From Heterohyrax brucei (taxonomy: Eukaryota > Chordata > Mammalia > Hyracoidea > Procaviidae), in NCBI GenBank assembly GCA_028571685.1, contig CM053140.1, positions 223,467,323-223,531,322 of the forward strand: a stretch of 64,000 nucleotides of DNA, read 5' to 3'. This document shows, one piece after another, positions 11,669-24,276 of this stretch. Position 1 is the stretch's first letter. Each line of letters starts with the position of its first letter. The notes under the pieces were generated by a model that was not told the DNA's origin, did not search any database, and worked only from the letters and a program-made list of their open reading frames with translations. The translations under genes and the position numbers were made by a program.

Positions 11669-12178
11669 CTGAACATATGACTTGCCACAAGTTGCAATGG
11701 ACAGAAACTCCTTTTTATACCCAAGTTAAGTTGACATGTAAAATCACATACATTTTGTCTTCAGTTCCATAGCTGGTAAAAGTCTGTTCCTCTAGTAGGT
11801 CCATGGATCACACAACTTACCTTTTTTCTTTAAACACAACAGATTTCACACGGGAGTTTAAGGAAAAGAGTGATGTGAAATAATTCCCTCATCATGTTCT
11901 CTAAAAAGCAAGGAAAATGAGACACAGTCCAGTAGCAGCAAAATTGCACTTTTGCCATGAGGACCAAAGGTCAGAGCATTTTTTTGGGATACCCTTGACC
12001 CTGTCTCGGGGAGCTGCACAGCCTAGCTGTAAGCTTGCCTCTTTGTTTCTATATTTGCATTCTCCTTTTGCTTCTTTCTCTTTGGTTTCCAGTTTTCTTC
12101 CTTTATTTTCCCAGCTCATGTTTATGATTATTTTATCCACTGGCAAACACAATTTTCTTTAAAACAATGATTATAATA
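11669..12178 (+). other. Unassigned intronic sequence
   Basis: No convincing gene or repeat. The opposing open frames of about 80 codons show no domain and are taken as chance. Confidence 0.4.
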
Positions 12179-12179
12179 A

Positions 12180-12588
12180 CTTGTTGTTGTTAGGTGCCAC
12201 TCACCTCAAACTCACAGAGATATATATATAACAGAATGAAACTTTACCTGTTCCTTGGCACCCTCACAATCATTGCTACATTTGAGCTCATTGTTACTGC
12301 CACTGTGTCACTCTATCTCATTGAGGGTCTCCTGCTTTTTCACTGACTCTATTTTACAAGCATAATTTCCTCTTCTACCAGTTGTTCCCCTGATGATGGA
12401 CCCATAATAAGCAGGATGAAATCTTCCATCTTCACCTCTAAAGTGCATCCTAGCTACTTCCTCCAAGACAGATTTATTCATTCTTTGAAAGTTCATACTA
12501 TATTTAATATTCTTGACAACACCACAATTCAAATATAGCAGTTCTTCAGTCTCCTTTTTTCAGTTGTCCAGCTTTCATAACAATGATA
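12180..12588 (-). mobile_element. RTE LINE 3' portion, antisense
   Basis: It starts TTGTTGTTGTTAGGTGCCAC, runs through CACCCTCACAATCATTGC and TCATTGAGGGTCTCCTGC, and ends near CAGTTGTCCAGCTTTCATAA. These are antisense RTE 3' blocks. Confidence 0.75.
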
Positions 12589-12589
12589 G

Positions 12590-12745
12590 CCAGGTGTCAT
12601 GTACCTGGTACTATCATAAGAACTTTGCATGTATTGGCTTCTTTGCTGATTGTAGTAATTTTATAAAGAAGGTACAATAACAATCCCTATTTTTCAGATA
12701 AAAACAGACACAGAGAAGTTCGGTAATTTACTCATAAAATACATT
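12590..12745 (-). mobile_element. MIR SINE
   Basis: AAGAACTTTGCATGTATTGG, then ATCCCTATTTTTCAGATAAA and CACAGAGAAGTTCGGTAA follow the complement of the MIR core. Old and diverged. Confidence 0.65.
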
Positions 12746-13044
12746 TTTGCAGCAATAACATCATTAAATTCATTTTTTAATTTAAAGTTTGTATTCTTGA
12801 GTTTTGTGACTCTGAGAAGATTATTTTTTGTGTCATATTTAGGTCAGTGTGAACTTATGTTAAACGTGTGTTAGGTACATAGATTTACCCTAGGAAGCAA
12901 ATGCAAAAGAGGGCCCAAAATAAGTGAAATTCAAACATTGAACTCAAAGAACAAACAGTCTATCAAGGAAAACAAATATCTAAGCAAGTAACACCAAAAA
13001 AGAACAGAAAGAGATGTCTCCGTTATGCTGGAAGTTAGTAGCTA

Positions 13045-13167
13045 TGAAAAAAGAAACAACCCACTGCCGTGGATCCTAGGGGTCAGTGTAGAACTGCTCA
13101 ATAAAGTTTCCAAGGAGCACCTGGCAGATTTTAACTACTGACCTTTTGGTTAACAGGTGTAGCACTC
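13045..13167 (-). mobile_element. AfroSINE, antisense, truncated
   Basis: CAACCCACTGCCGTGGATCC at the left and TGACCTTTTGGTTAACAG near the right are the complement of the SINE tail and head. It stops directly against an LTR. Confidence 0.75.
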
Positions 13168-13658
13168 AGAAATATCACATAGTGGATGGCTTTAACAAAG
13201 GAAAGTTTATTCTTACACAGTCCGGTAGGCTACAAGTCCAAATTCAGGATGTTTGCTCCAGGGGAAGGCTTTCCTCCTTGTCATCTCTGGAAGAAAAGTC
13301 CGGTATTGCATCAGTCTTTGTCCGGGGAATGTCTTGGCGCAGGAACCTCAAGTCTGAGACGTGTTCTTCTACTGGTGCTGCTTTCTTAACGGTGTGAGAT
13401 TCCCAGTTCTCAGCCTACTTCCTTTTCCTTTTATCTCTTGCAGAATGAAAGGATTAAGGGTGGGGCAAGACAAACACCAGGGAAACTCCCTTTACAGTGG
13501 AGTGAGGAAGTGATCTTATAAAGGGATTTACAGCTCCACCCTAATCCTTAAACATACAGCACAGCAAAATCATAAAATGGAGGACAGTGATAGAATACAG
13601 GAAATCATGGCCACATGGCTACACCTATTTTTGGGGGGACACAATTCAATCCATGACA
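13168..13658 (-). mobile_element. Solo LTR-like element, copy 2, antisense
   Basis: The minus strand starts TGTCATGGATTGAATTGTG at 13658 and ends in CATCCACTATGTGATATTT, lacking the last bases, which are lost at the SINE junction. Same family as 10580-11100. Confidence 0.75.
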
Positions 13659-13734
13659 GGTGGCAACTGAGTTGAGCCTTCAATTTAGTTTTAAATCAGT
13701 ATAATTATGATGAAAGACAGCCTTTATTGAGTTA

Positions 13735-13900
13735 TTGTTAGCAGTTTTACAAGAATTATTTAATTATTATTATCCACTTAACAAATGAGGTACCAGTTCT
13801 AGATCTTGCCCAAGTTACTGCAGTAATATGCACTAAGATTGTTTCTCAGGCAGTCTTGACTCTAGAGTTCATGCTTTGAACCAGTAAGCTATCTAACAGT
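13735..13900 (-). mobile_element. MIR SINE
   Basis: ATTATCCACTTAACAAATGA, CTTGCCCAAGTTACTGC and GCAGTCTTGACTCTAGAG follow the complement of MIR. Confidence 0.6.
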
Positions 13901-13974
13901 ACTTACATATATATACATTTCACTTTTTTTTTCATCCCCTAGAAGAAGAGACTTGTTTTAATGTACTACACAAT

Positions 13975-14052
13975 TTCTTACTTTCACTTGAGCTACTCAG
14001 TGTTTAAGATCGAGTTTCAGAGTCTCTTCTGAAATCCATTTTGGTCTTTATT
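13975..14052 (-). mobile_element. RTE LINE scrap
   Basis: TTCACTTGAGCTACTCAGTG and then GAGTTTCAGAGTCTCTTCTG match antisense RTE at 6720-6790. L1-B inserted directly after it. Confidence 0.65.
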
Positions 14053-14980
14053 TCCTGTATTCTTTTTTTTTTTTAATTTTTATTTGACATGAGTGAAAAT
14101 GTACATTCACGTATAAATTTACATGCCCACCTATACGCAGCTTCCACTGCTGTCCCTGTCCAGTGACTGCACACTATTCCTCTCTGTTCCATACATGTCT
14201 CATCCTCCCAGCAGTCTCCTTTCCCCGCCTCTCCAACCACTCTCCTTCCTCCAACCAGAGGTCAGCAGGCTGATATCCTACAGATGTATAGAACCATAAA
14301 GTGCATACAAAATATGGTCACTCTGCATTGCCAAGTCCCACCAATTTGAGTCCAAAGAGTGGATCTTCATTACGATTTATGGGCAAGGGCAACATCAGGG
14401 CCAGGGTCCATGCTCCCAGGGGAACCCCAAAACTGCTGGACCATCAACTAAGGTCTTTCAGTGGAGATCTCAGGATGCATCCCTTTTTATTCCTGTGTTG
14501 CCAGTGAGACTCAACTTAGTGAGCTCCATTGCGGCTATCACTGGTGGTGGCCGGGCACCATCCGGTTCTTCTGGTCCCAAGTCAATGTAGGCACCCACTC
14601 TTGTGGGTCTCTCCATATTCTCGGTTGTCTTTACCGCATGTCATTTTGGTCCTCGGTGAGCATCCATTCCTGCTGAGTTGGGACCATTTGCTGTGTTCTC
14701 GGATGGCAGCTTGGCAGCTTTTAAGACCCCAGATGCCACTCAACAATGTGGGGTGCAGAGAGCTCTCTTAGCAAAATGCTAGTTGTGCCAAATTGGCCTG
14801 GAATTCGCCTAAGAGCATGGTCCCCCACCCTCCACCCCAGCTACTCTATCCTTGCAGTATTGAGTCAAGATGGAAGGAGTACTCAAGTTATGCTGAAGTC
14901 CATTTAATATTGTTCTTGTTTCTAATGTGTGCTATCACTGCTTTCTCCCAACTAGATTTCTAGGAACTATCTAAACTAAA

Positions 14981-15014
14981 CCCTCCCCCCATCACCCTCC
15001 CTCCCTCCCCTCCC
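14981..15014 (-). promoter_or_regulatory. G-quadruplex-prone tract in the L1-B 3' UTR
   Basis: On the + strand seven runs of three or more C are separated by 1-4 bases (CCCTCCCCCC, then CCCTCCCTCCCTCCCCTCCC). The L1 RNA strand is thus G-rich enough for several G-quadruplex registers. A polypurine tract is a known feature of mammalian L1 3' UTRs. Confidence 0.75.
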
Positions 15015-15066
15015 TTGCAGCTGTCAAAGAGTCTTTTCTTCTATACACAAGTCTGTTTTTGAGATC

Positions 15067-18000
15067 TTATCGTAGAGGTCTCATACAGTATTTGTCCTTT
15101 TGTCGCTGCCTACTTTCACTCAACATAATGTCTTTCAGTTGAAACCAGGTTAGGAGATGTTTCCTGGAATCATCATTATTCTTTATCATTGCATAGTGCT
15201 CCATTGAGTATATGTACCATAGTTTACCTATCCATTCTTCTATTGTTGGGCATCTGGGTTGATTCCAACTTTTTGCTATTGTGGACTGTGCTGCGATAAA
15301 CATTCTGGTGCATCTGTCCATTGGTGTGAAAGGCCTTGATTCTGTAGGATATATTCCAAGTAGTGGAATGACTGGGTCAAATGGTATATCAATATCCATT
15401 GTTTTAAGGATGCACCTAATTGACTTCCAAAGAGGCTCGACCATTTTGCAACCCCACCAACAGTGTAGGAGGGTTCCACTTTCTCCACAGCCTCTCCAGC
15501 ATTTGTTGTTTTGCATTTTCCGGATCATAGCCAATCTTGTTGGGGTGAGATGGTATCTCATTGTTGTCTTGATTTGAATTTCTTTAATAACTAAAGATCA
15601 TGAACATGTCCGCATGTGTTTTTTGGCTGCCTGGATTTCCTCTTTAGTGAAATGTCTGTCCATCTCCTTTGCCCATCGCTTAATTGGATGGTTTATCTTC
15701 TTCTTATTAATATTTTGTAGTGTCTTATAGATTATGGAGATCAGGCGTCAGTCTGACATACAGTTGCCAAATATTTTTTCCCATTCTGTAGGTGTTCATT
15801 TAATTCTATTAATAAAGTCTTTGGATGAGCAAAAGTGTTTGATTCTTAATAGTTCCCATTTATCTATTTTCTCTTCTGTTGACTGAGGTTTCTTTGACAG
15901 ATTTTGGAGTCTGTCCTCATTGTGTATTAAAACTTCCATTGTTGTTCCTACCTTTTCTTGGATGAGCTTTATCGTTTTAGGTTTGATATTTAGGTCTTTT
16001 ATCCAGTTGGAATTGGTTTTTTTATAAGGTGTAAGATATGGATCTTGATTCAGTTTATTGCAGATGGATAACCAAGTTTGCCAGCACCATTTGTTGAAGA
16101 TACTGTTTTTACCCCAATTTAATGTCTTAGGGCCTTTGTCGAATATCAACTGTTCATAGGCAGATGGTGACATCCATCTGTCTGTTCTTGTACAAGTACC
16201 AGGCTGTTTTGACCACTGTGGCAGTGTAGTATGTTCTAAGGTTGGGTAATGAGAGGCCTCCCAGTGTGTTCTTCTTTAGTAGTACCTTACTTATCCAGGG
16301 CTTCTTCCCTTTCCAAACAAAATTGGTGATTTGTTTCTCTATCTCATTAAAAATTGATGCTGGAACTTGTATTGGGATTGCATTATATAAATAAATTGCT
16401 TTGAGTAAAATAGACATTTTCCCAATGTTAAGTCTTCCTATCCATGAGCAGCGTAGGTTTTTCCATTTATCTAAGTCTCTCTTAGTTTCCTGTAGTAAGG
16501 GCTTGTAGTTCTCTTTGTAAAGGTCTGTTGTTTCTCTGGTTAGATTAATTCCTAGGTACTTTATCTTCTTTGGGGCTATCGTAAATGGTATTAATTTGAT
16601 AATTTCCTCCTTAACAGTCTCGTTGTTGGTATAAAGGAATCCTACTGATTTACTTATGTTTATCTTGTATCCTGAGACTTTGCTGAAGTCTTCTATCAGT
16701 TTGAGTAGCTTACATATAGATTCCTTGGGGTTCTCTGCATATACAATCACATCCTCTGCAAACAGGGAGATTTTAACTTCCTCTTTGCCGATGCAGATGT
16801 CCTTTATTTCTTCGTCTTGTCTAATTGCTCTGGCTAGAACTTCCAGCACAATGTTGAATAGGAGAAGTGACGGTGGGCATCCTTGTCTAGTTCCTGATCT
16901 CAAGGGAAAGTTTTTCAGTCTCTCTCCAGTCAGGATGATGTGGGCAATTGGCTTTGTATAAATGGCCCTTATTGTGTTGAGGAATTTGCCACCTCTGCCC
17001 ATTTTGCTAAGAGTTTTTAGCACGAATGGGTGTTGGACTTTATCAAATGCCTTTTCGGCATCAATGGGCAAAATCAGGTGATCCTTGTCTTTTGTGTTAT
17101 TTATGTGGTTAATCACATTAATTGTTTTCCTGATGTTGAACCAGCCTTGCATCCCTGGAATGAATCCCACTTGGTCATGATGGATTATTTTCTTGATATG
17201 TTGTTGTATTCTTTTCTCAAGAATTTTGTTGAAGATTTTTGTATCTAGGTTCATGAGTGATATCGGTCTGTAGTTCTCTGTCTTTGTTGGGTCTTTCCCT
17301 GGCTTAGGTATCAGGGTTATGCTGGCTTCATAGAATGAGTTCAGGAGTACTCCATCCCTTTCTATACTGTGAAATAGTCTCAGTAGTATTGGGGATAACT
17401 CTTCTCTAAATGCTTGGTAGAATTCTGCTGTGAAGCCATCTGGGCCTGGACTTTTTTTGGTATGCAGTGTTTTGATGACCTTTCAATCTCTTCCTTTGTG
17501 AGGGGTTTATTAAGTTGTTCTGCTTCGCGTTGTGATAATTTGGGTAGGTGGTATGAGTCAAGGAATTAGTCCATTTCCCCTAGGTTTTCAAATTTGTTAT
17601 AGTCTTTCATAGTATTGTTATGATATTTTTTATTTCTGTTGCATCTGTGGGGACAACTCCCCTCTCATTTCTAATTTGGGTTATTTGTTTCCTTTCCTGC
17701 TTTTCTTTAGGAAGTTTAGCCAGTGGTTTATCAATTTTGTTGATCTTTTCAAAAAACCAGCTTTTGGACTTTTTGATATTTTCAATTGTTTTTCTATTCT
17801 CTAATTCATTTAGCTCTGCTCTAATCTTTATGATCTCATTTCTTCTGGTGCCCGAGGGGTTCTTCTGTTGTTCTCTTTCTACTTGTTCAAGCTGTAGAGT
17901 TAGTTCCTTGATTTGGTTTCTTTCTTCCTTACAGATGTGTGCATTTATGGAGATAAACAGACCTCTGAGCACTGCTTTGGCTGTATCCCACAGGTTTTGG

Positions 18001-18852
18001 TAGGAAGTGTTTTCATTCTCATTGGAATCCATGAATTTCTTTAATTTATCCTTGATTTCCTCTATAACCCATGTTTTTTTTTAGCAAGATGTTGTTCAGT
18101 TTCCAAGAATTCGACTTTCTATCTATGTTTTTTCTGCTATTGATTTCAAGTTTTATGGCTTTATGATCTGAGAAGATGCTTTGCAGTAATTCAATGGTAT
18201 GGATTTTGTTGAGCATTGCCTTATGGCCTATCACATGGTCAATTCTAGAGAATGTTCCATGTGCACTGGAGAAGAAGGTGTAGTTGTCTGCTGATGGGTG
18301 GAAAGTTCTGTATATATCAATGAGGTTTATTTAGTTAATTGTGGCAATGAGGTCTTCTGTATCTTTACTGAGCTTTTTTCTAGATGATCTGTCTAGTAAT
18401 TAGAGTGGAGTGTTAAAGTCTCCCACTATTATTGTGGAGTCATCTAACTCTCTTTTGAGCGTAGTCAGTGTTTCTTCGACATATTTAGGTGCTCTGACAT
18501 TAGGTGCATAAATATTTAATATAGTTAAGTCTTGCTTGTGTATTGAACCTTTCAGCAATAAATAGTGTCCATCTTTGTCCACGATGGTGGATTTGACATT
18601 AAAATTGATTTTGTCTGAGATTAGAATTGCCACCCCTGCTCTTCTTTGTTCATTATTAGCTTGATATATATTCTTCCATCCTTTAATTTTCAGTTTGTTC
18701 CTATCTTTAGGTCTCAAGTGAGTTTCTTGTAGACAACACATGGATGGGTCGTGTCTTTTGATCCAAGATGACACTCGGTGTCTCTTTACTGGAGCATTTA
18801 GTCCATTCACATTCAATGTAATTATTGATAGGTATGTGTTCACTGCTGCCAT
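15067..18852 (-). pseudogene. L1-B ORF2 (endonuclease-reverse transcriptase), disabled
   Basis: ORF2 starts at ATG 18852. The endonuclease lies at 18852-18400 with LNVNGLNAPVKR, CCLQETHLRPKD and VGDFNTPL intact. The RT core lies at 17254-16154 with ARTIRQ-type blocks and [14 protein letters not shown]. The active-site box reads FAED where FADD is expected, so one catalytic Asp is Glu. The C-terminal piece at 15561-15067 keeps the CX3CX7HX4C knuckle ([18 protein letters not shown]). At least five frameshifts or stops separate the pieces, near 18400, 18040, 17600, 16160 and 15560-15800. An intact protein would nick DNA and reverse-transcribe L1 RNA at the target. Confidence 0.9.
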
Positions 18853-19274
18853 TGTGATATGTTTATTTTTATGTTGATGTTTTCTCTGTTGTTCTTATTA
18901 GTCTGTTCTGGGACATTCTGTTTTGTGAGTTGATTTTTCACCTTTTTCAGAGCTGGTTTTCTAGTTGTTGAGACTCGTGTGTTAGATTTCTTGAAATGGT
19001 ATGATATATCTTTGTTGTGCTTTACAACTGCCCCTATGAACCCCCTTAATAAACTATTTATAAACCCAATTTTAATTACTACCACTCTTGTCATCTTCCT
19101 CTCCATCTGGAAGGACTATAACATCTGTAGTACATCCCTCTTCTTATTATGATGACACCATAGTTTTCATGATGATCATTGGATTGCTTCTTTCCATATC
19201 AAAGCTGTGATTGACTTTGGAGCCTTCCCTAAATGAGTAGAGTATTGAGTAGTGTGTCGTTCTAAAATATAAAG

Positions 19275-20178
19275 TTAGTGGTTTCGTTCTTCTAAGCCAG
19301 AGCCAAAAACTTCTTTCAGTATGTCTTGTAGTTTGGGTTTTGTTTTTACAAAGTCTCTGAGTTTCTGTTTATCTGGGAATGTCTTAATTTCATTTTCATA
19401 TTTGAAAGATAGTTTTGCAGGATATATAATTCTTGGTTGGAAGTTCTTCTCCTTCAAGGCTTTGAATGTGTCGTGCCGCTGTCTCCATGCCAGCATGGTT
19501 TCTGCTGAGAAATCTGACGAGAGCCTACCGAGTTTCCCTCTGAATGTTAGCTTTGCCTTGAGTCTTGCTGCTTTTACGAGTTGCTGCTTGTGTTTCATTT
19601 TGATTATAATATGTCTTGGAGTCTTTCTTTTGAGTGCTATATTGAGTTGTGTACGATATGCATCTGACATGTCTATATTCTCTTCCTTCATGGTTTCTGG
19701 GAAGTTTTCTTTCAGCAGCTCAGCAACAATACTCTCTGTGTTCTCAGATGTCTCACCCTGTTCAGGGACTCCAATTAATCGTAGGTTGTTCCTCTTAATA
19801 GAGTCCCACATGCTTCTTAATGTTTCTTCATTTTTCTTGTTTCTTTTTTTCTGATTTCTGCTCATAGACGCTGGCATCAGTAGCTCTGTCTTCCAAGTCA
19901 GAAATTCTTTTTTCCGTTTGTTCCATTCTGTTTTCTTGGCTTTGCATGGAAGTTTCTATGTCTTTGATTTTCTTCTTGATCTGTTGGATTTCAGAGTACT
20001 GGTGTTCCATCAGATAAAACAACCTGCTTAATTTTTCATTTTGTTCTGCTACATTTTGTATAAGGTCTAGAAGGGCTCTGCATATAATCAATTTGTATTC
20101 ACTTCATGATGCTTTCATAAAAGTTTCTTCATCTGGAAAACTCCTTGGTTGCTTTGTTTGGGAGCCTTCTGAAGCCAT
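19275..20178 (-). pseudogene. L1-B ORF1 (RNA chaperone), one stop and one frameshift
   Basis: The start is ATG at 20178-20176 (MASEGSQTKQPRSFPDEETF). An in-frame TGA follows about 24 codons later, then an open coiled-coil segment at 20091-19828 (EKLSRLFYLMEHQYSEIQQI). A frameshift falls at a homopolymer near 19850. The RRM and C-terminal domain are open at 19877-19275 (LRLIGVPEQGE, APRHIIIKM-like, TFKALKEKNFQPRIIYPAKL). Two changes separate it from a full ORF1, so the element is old but well preserved. Confidence 0.88.
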
Positions 20179-21217
20179 GAGTGATGGCTTGTATGCCACA
20201 ATTGTCTGTTGCTTTTTGGGTCCCATGTGAGTATATAGAGGCTGGAAGAGGTACTGTGAGGACGGATTACAAATGTTTCTCTAGGCTGTCTTCAAATGTA
20301 AAGCAAAAAGTATCTGGCCAGTTCACAAGTCAGTTAGGTTTTCAGGTGTAGAAGTCCCTCTTCTCATCTGAAAAAGTAAGCACTATATCCAACCCCAGAT
20401 GATAACAAACTAGTTCAGAATACAGCAATGCTACTGCCCTGGTGGCCTCTGCTAACAGGGCCTAGCCTTAGTCAACACTGCGTTTAGTACTGGTTTTGTG
20501 GTAGGAAAGTGCTCTCCTGTGGGCAGGCTCTGGCTCCCAAGCTAAGAATTAGGTCCACCTGCTGCCACCGTATCCAAGATGGCGTCCTCCACACAGGCAG
20601 CAGACAGAGGGGCTAAAGGTGCTGAGAGGTAGCGATTCTTCTTCTTTTGTTGCAGGTCCGCCAACGTAGGCAGCACTGTGCAAAATCACTACTTTTCTGT
20701 CGGAGAAGCACTGTCCCATTTGCAGGTGCTGGCTCCCAGGCAAAGAACGAGGTCCCACTAAAATTTCAGTACCAACATGGCGTCCTGCACAGTGACCGTG
20801 AAGCTCCGCACAAACCCCGCTGAGGCAGCTACAAAAGGCTCAAAGTGGCTAGATTAACAGAGTCTTGAGCCTGGCTCTCAGAATATGGGAATTTTGCCTG
20901 CCTATACCCCCAGCAGCGCGTCTGAATCCAGCCGCCAGGCAAGACCCTGCTCCACCCGCCAGCCGAGACAGAGGAAAAAAAAGTCAAAATGGTGCTTTTA
21001 CCTTCTGTCCATGAGAGCTGGGGCTAGCCAGGAACAGGAGTCAGCGAAAGAGAGGAGGCTTTTCGCTGAGTGGTATGAAGTCCCTAATAACAGCTCTGTG
21101 CCGTGTCCTGAGACTGATTAGGTGATCAGAAGGCTCTGTTTGATTGTCAGTTCAGGTCTTGGTTTCCAGAGGGATATAAGGAGATGTGTGCTTAGTCCGC
21201 CATCTTGACTCCGCCCC
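20179..21217 (-). promoter_or_regulatory. L1-B 5' UTR and internal promoter
   Basis: About 1 kb, the most GC-rich part of the element, with several CpGs and a CAAGATGG motif (minus strand, near 20577 and 21205), a sequence compatible with YY1 binding. In L1 elements this region drives transcription from the first base. It also aligns with the L1 fragment at 63397-64000. Confidence 0.7.
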
Positions 21218-21396
21218 TCCTGTATTTTTTTTTTATTATGACTGAGTCAAAATGTACATTCCCATATAAATTTGCATGCCCACCTAAATGCACCTTCTGC
21301 CTGTCTCCCTGCCCAGTGACAGCACACCCCTCCTCTCTGCTCCATACATGCCCTATCCTCCCAGCAGTTTCCTGTCCCCACCTCTCCAACCACTCA

Positions 21397-22617
21397 CCTT
21401 CTTAATAGTTCTCATTTACCTATTTTCTCTTCTGATGATTGTGGTTTGTTTGACAGATTTTGGAGTCTGTCCACACTGTGTATTAAAACTTTCATTGTTT
21501 TTCCTACCTTTTCTTGGATGAGCTTTATACTTTTAGATTTGATATTTAGGTCTTTTATCCAGTTTGAATTTGTTTTTGTATAAGGTGTAAGAGGTAGATC
21601 TTGTTTCAATTTATTGCAGATGGATATCCAATTTTGCCAGCACCATTTGTTGAAGATACTGTTTTTACCCCAGTTTAATGTCTTAGGGCCTTTGTTGAAC
21701 ATCAACAGTTCATAGGCAGATGGTGTCATCTCTGGGGTCTCAATTCTGTTCCATTGATGGATCTGTCTGTTCTTGTACCAGTAACAAGCTGTTTTGACCA
21801 CTGTGGAAGTGTAGTTAGTATATTCTAAGGTTAAGTAATGAAAGGCCTCCCAGTGTGTTCTTCTTCTTTAGTACTACCTTCTTTATCCAGGGCTTCTTTC
21901 CTTTCCATAGAAAATTGGTGATTTGTTTCTCCATCTCATTAAAAAATGACACTGGAATTTGTGTTGGAATTGCATTGTCTATGTAGATTGCATTAGGTAT
22001 AAGAGCCATTTTACCGTGTTAAGTCTTCCTTTCCATCAGCAGCGTAGGTTTCTGCACTATGTAAGTCTCTGTTGGTTTCTTGCAGTAAGGTCTTTTAATT
22101 GTCTCTGTAGGCGGTTGGCTTTGCGTAGATGCCCCTTATTGCACTGAGGAATTTCCCCTCTACTATTTTGCTGAGAGTTTTTACCATGAATGGGTTTTGC
22201 ACTTTGTCAAATACCTTTTCTGCATCAGTTGACAAAATCAGGTGATTCTTATCCTTTGTACTATTTATGTGGTTAGTCACATGAGTTGTTTTCTTGATGT
22301 TGAACCAGCCTCATATCCCTGGTATGAATCCAACTTGGACATGATGAACTATTTTTCTGATACGTTGTTGAATTCTATTGGCTAGGATTTTTTGAAGATT
22401 TTTTGCTTCTGGGTTCATGAGTGACATTCCTTTTTGGGGGATTTTTTTGCTGGCTTTAGTATCGGGGTTATACTAGCTTCATAGAATTAATGTGGGAGTA
22501 TTCCATCCCTTTCTATGACGTGAAATAGCCTCAGTAGTACTGGAGTTAATACCTCTCTAAAAATTTGGTGAAATTCTCCAGTGAAGCCATCTGGGTCAGA
22601 ACTTCCTTTAGTTGGTA

Positions 22618-22648
<31 letters not shown>

Positions 22649-24276
22649 TTACTTTTCAATCTCTTCTTTTGTGTTAGTTTATTAAGTTGTTCTACATCTC
22701 CTTGTGATAATTTTGGTAGGTGATATAATCTAAAAATTTGTCCATTTCCTCCAGGTTTTCAAATCTGTTAGAGTACTTATTTCATAGTACTCTGTTACCA
22801 TACTTTTAATTTCAGTTGAGTCTGTTATGACATCTCCCGTCTCACTTCTTACTTGGTTTGTTTACTCTCTTGTTTTTCTTTTGTCAATTTAGCCAGTGGT
22901 TTGCCAATTTTGTTCTTCTTTTCAAAGAACCAGCTTTTGGTTTTGTTAATTTTTTCAATTGTTCTTCTATTCTCTAATTCATTTAGTTCTGGCCTAATCT
23001 TTTGATCTGTTTTCTTCTGGTGCCTGAGGGGTTCCTCTGTTGTGCTCTTTCTTTTTTTCTCATTTTATTTTATTTTTTATTATGACTGAGTGAAAATGTA
23101 CATTCTCGTATAAATTTACATGCCCACCTATATGCAGCTTCCACTGCTCTCCATGCCCGATGACAGCACACTGTTCCTCTCTGCTCCATACATGTCTCAT
23201 TCTCCCAACAGTCTCTTTTCCCCTCCACTCCACCTACTTTCCTTCCTCCAGCCAGAGGTCAGCAGGATGATATCCTGTAGATGCATAGAACCATAAAGTG
23301 CCAATATATGTTGCTCTCTTTCTATTTGTTCAATGTGTAGGGTTAATTCTTTGGTTTGGGTCCTTTCTTTTGGATGTGTGCATTTATAGAGATAAATTGA
23401 TCTCTGAGCACTGCTTTGGCTGTATCACATAGGTTCTGGTAGGTTGTGTTTTCGTTCTGATTTGATTCCATAACTTTCTTTATTGCGTCTTTGATTTCTT
23501 TTATAACTCATTGCTTTTTGATCAAGGTGTTGTTCAGTTTCCATGAGTTCAGATTTCTGCCTATGTTTTTTCTGCTATTGATTTTGGATTTTTATGGCTT
23601 AATAGTGCACTGATTAAATGGTTCAAATTTTGCTGACACTTGCTTTGTGTCATAATACATGGTCTATTCTGGAAAATATTCTATGTGCACTGGAGAAGAA
23701 GATGTACTTATTTGTTTTTGGGTAAAAAGTTCTGCATATGTTGATGAGGTCTAGTTGATTAATTGTCACAATAAGATCTTCTGCGTCTTTACTGAGCTCT
23801 TCTCTGGTTGATCTGTCCATTACTGAAAGTGGAGTGTTGAGGTCTCCAACTGTTACTGTGGAGTGATCTGTCTCATTTTTCAGTGTTGCCAGTATTTTTT
23901 CTATGTATTTAGATGCTCTGGTATTGGGTGCATAAATATTTAATGTTGTTATGTCCTGCTTATATATTGAACTTTTCAGCAATAAATAGTGGCCATCCTT
24001 GTCCATGATGGTCAATTTTACGTTAAAGTCTATTTTATCTGAGATTATTATTGCCACTTCTGCCCATCTTTGTATGTTGTTAGCTTGATATGCATTTTTC
24101 TATCATTTGGTTTTCAGGTTGTTCATGTCTTTGAGTCTAAGCTGTGTTTCTTGTAAGTAACTTATAAATGGATCTTATCTTTGGATACAGGATGTCACTC
24201 ACTGTCTCTTTATTGAAGCGTTCAGTCCATTTACATTCAGTGAAATTATTAATAGACATGTTTTTAGTTCCGTCAT
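21397..24276 (-). pseudogene. L1-C ORF2 remnant
   Basis: The endonuclease part starts at 24276 and is open at 24057-23650 (LLLKSSIYKQDITTLNIYAP, VGDLNTPLSVMDRSTREELS). The fragments at 22280-21412 cover RT thumb and connection blocks ([26 protein letters not shown]). The palm with the FADD box falls in the 22112 deletion. A nested L1 tail interrupts at 23053-23309. Confidence 0.85.
23053..23309 (-). mobile_element. Nested L1 3' end inside L1-C ORF2
   Basis: About 257 bp of L1 3' UTR with a T-rich end (TATTATGACTGAGTGAAAAT at 23079). The flanks GTTGTGCTCTTTCT (23039-23052) and GTTGCTCTCTTTCT (23310-23323) are a 14-bp duplication with two mismatches. This is a strongly 5'-truncated insertion. 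Confidence 0.85.

Larger units (their letters stand above)
14063..21217 (-). mobile_element. L1-B, full-length antisense L1 (about 7.15 kb)
   Basis: This is the most complete L1 of the window. On the minus strand it has a 5' end GGGGCGGAGTCAAGATGGCG at 21217, a 5' UTR, ORF1 (20178-19275), ORF2 (18852-15067), a 3' UTR of about 1 kb with a G-rich tract, and a poly(A) tail (T-run at 14063). Flanks TCCTGTATTC (14053) and TCCTGTATTT (21218) are a target-site duplication of at least 9 bp. All ORFs carry disabling changes. Confidence 0.92.
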
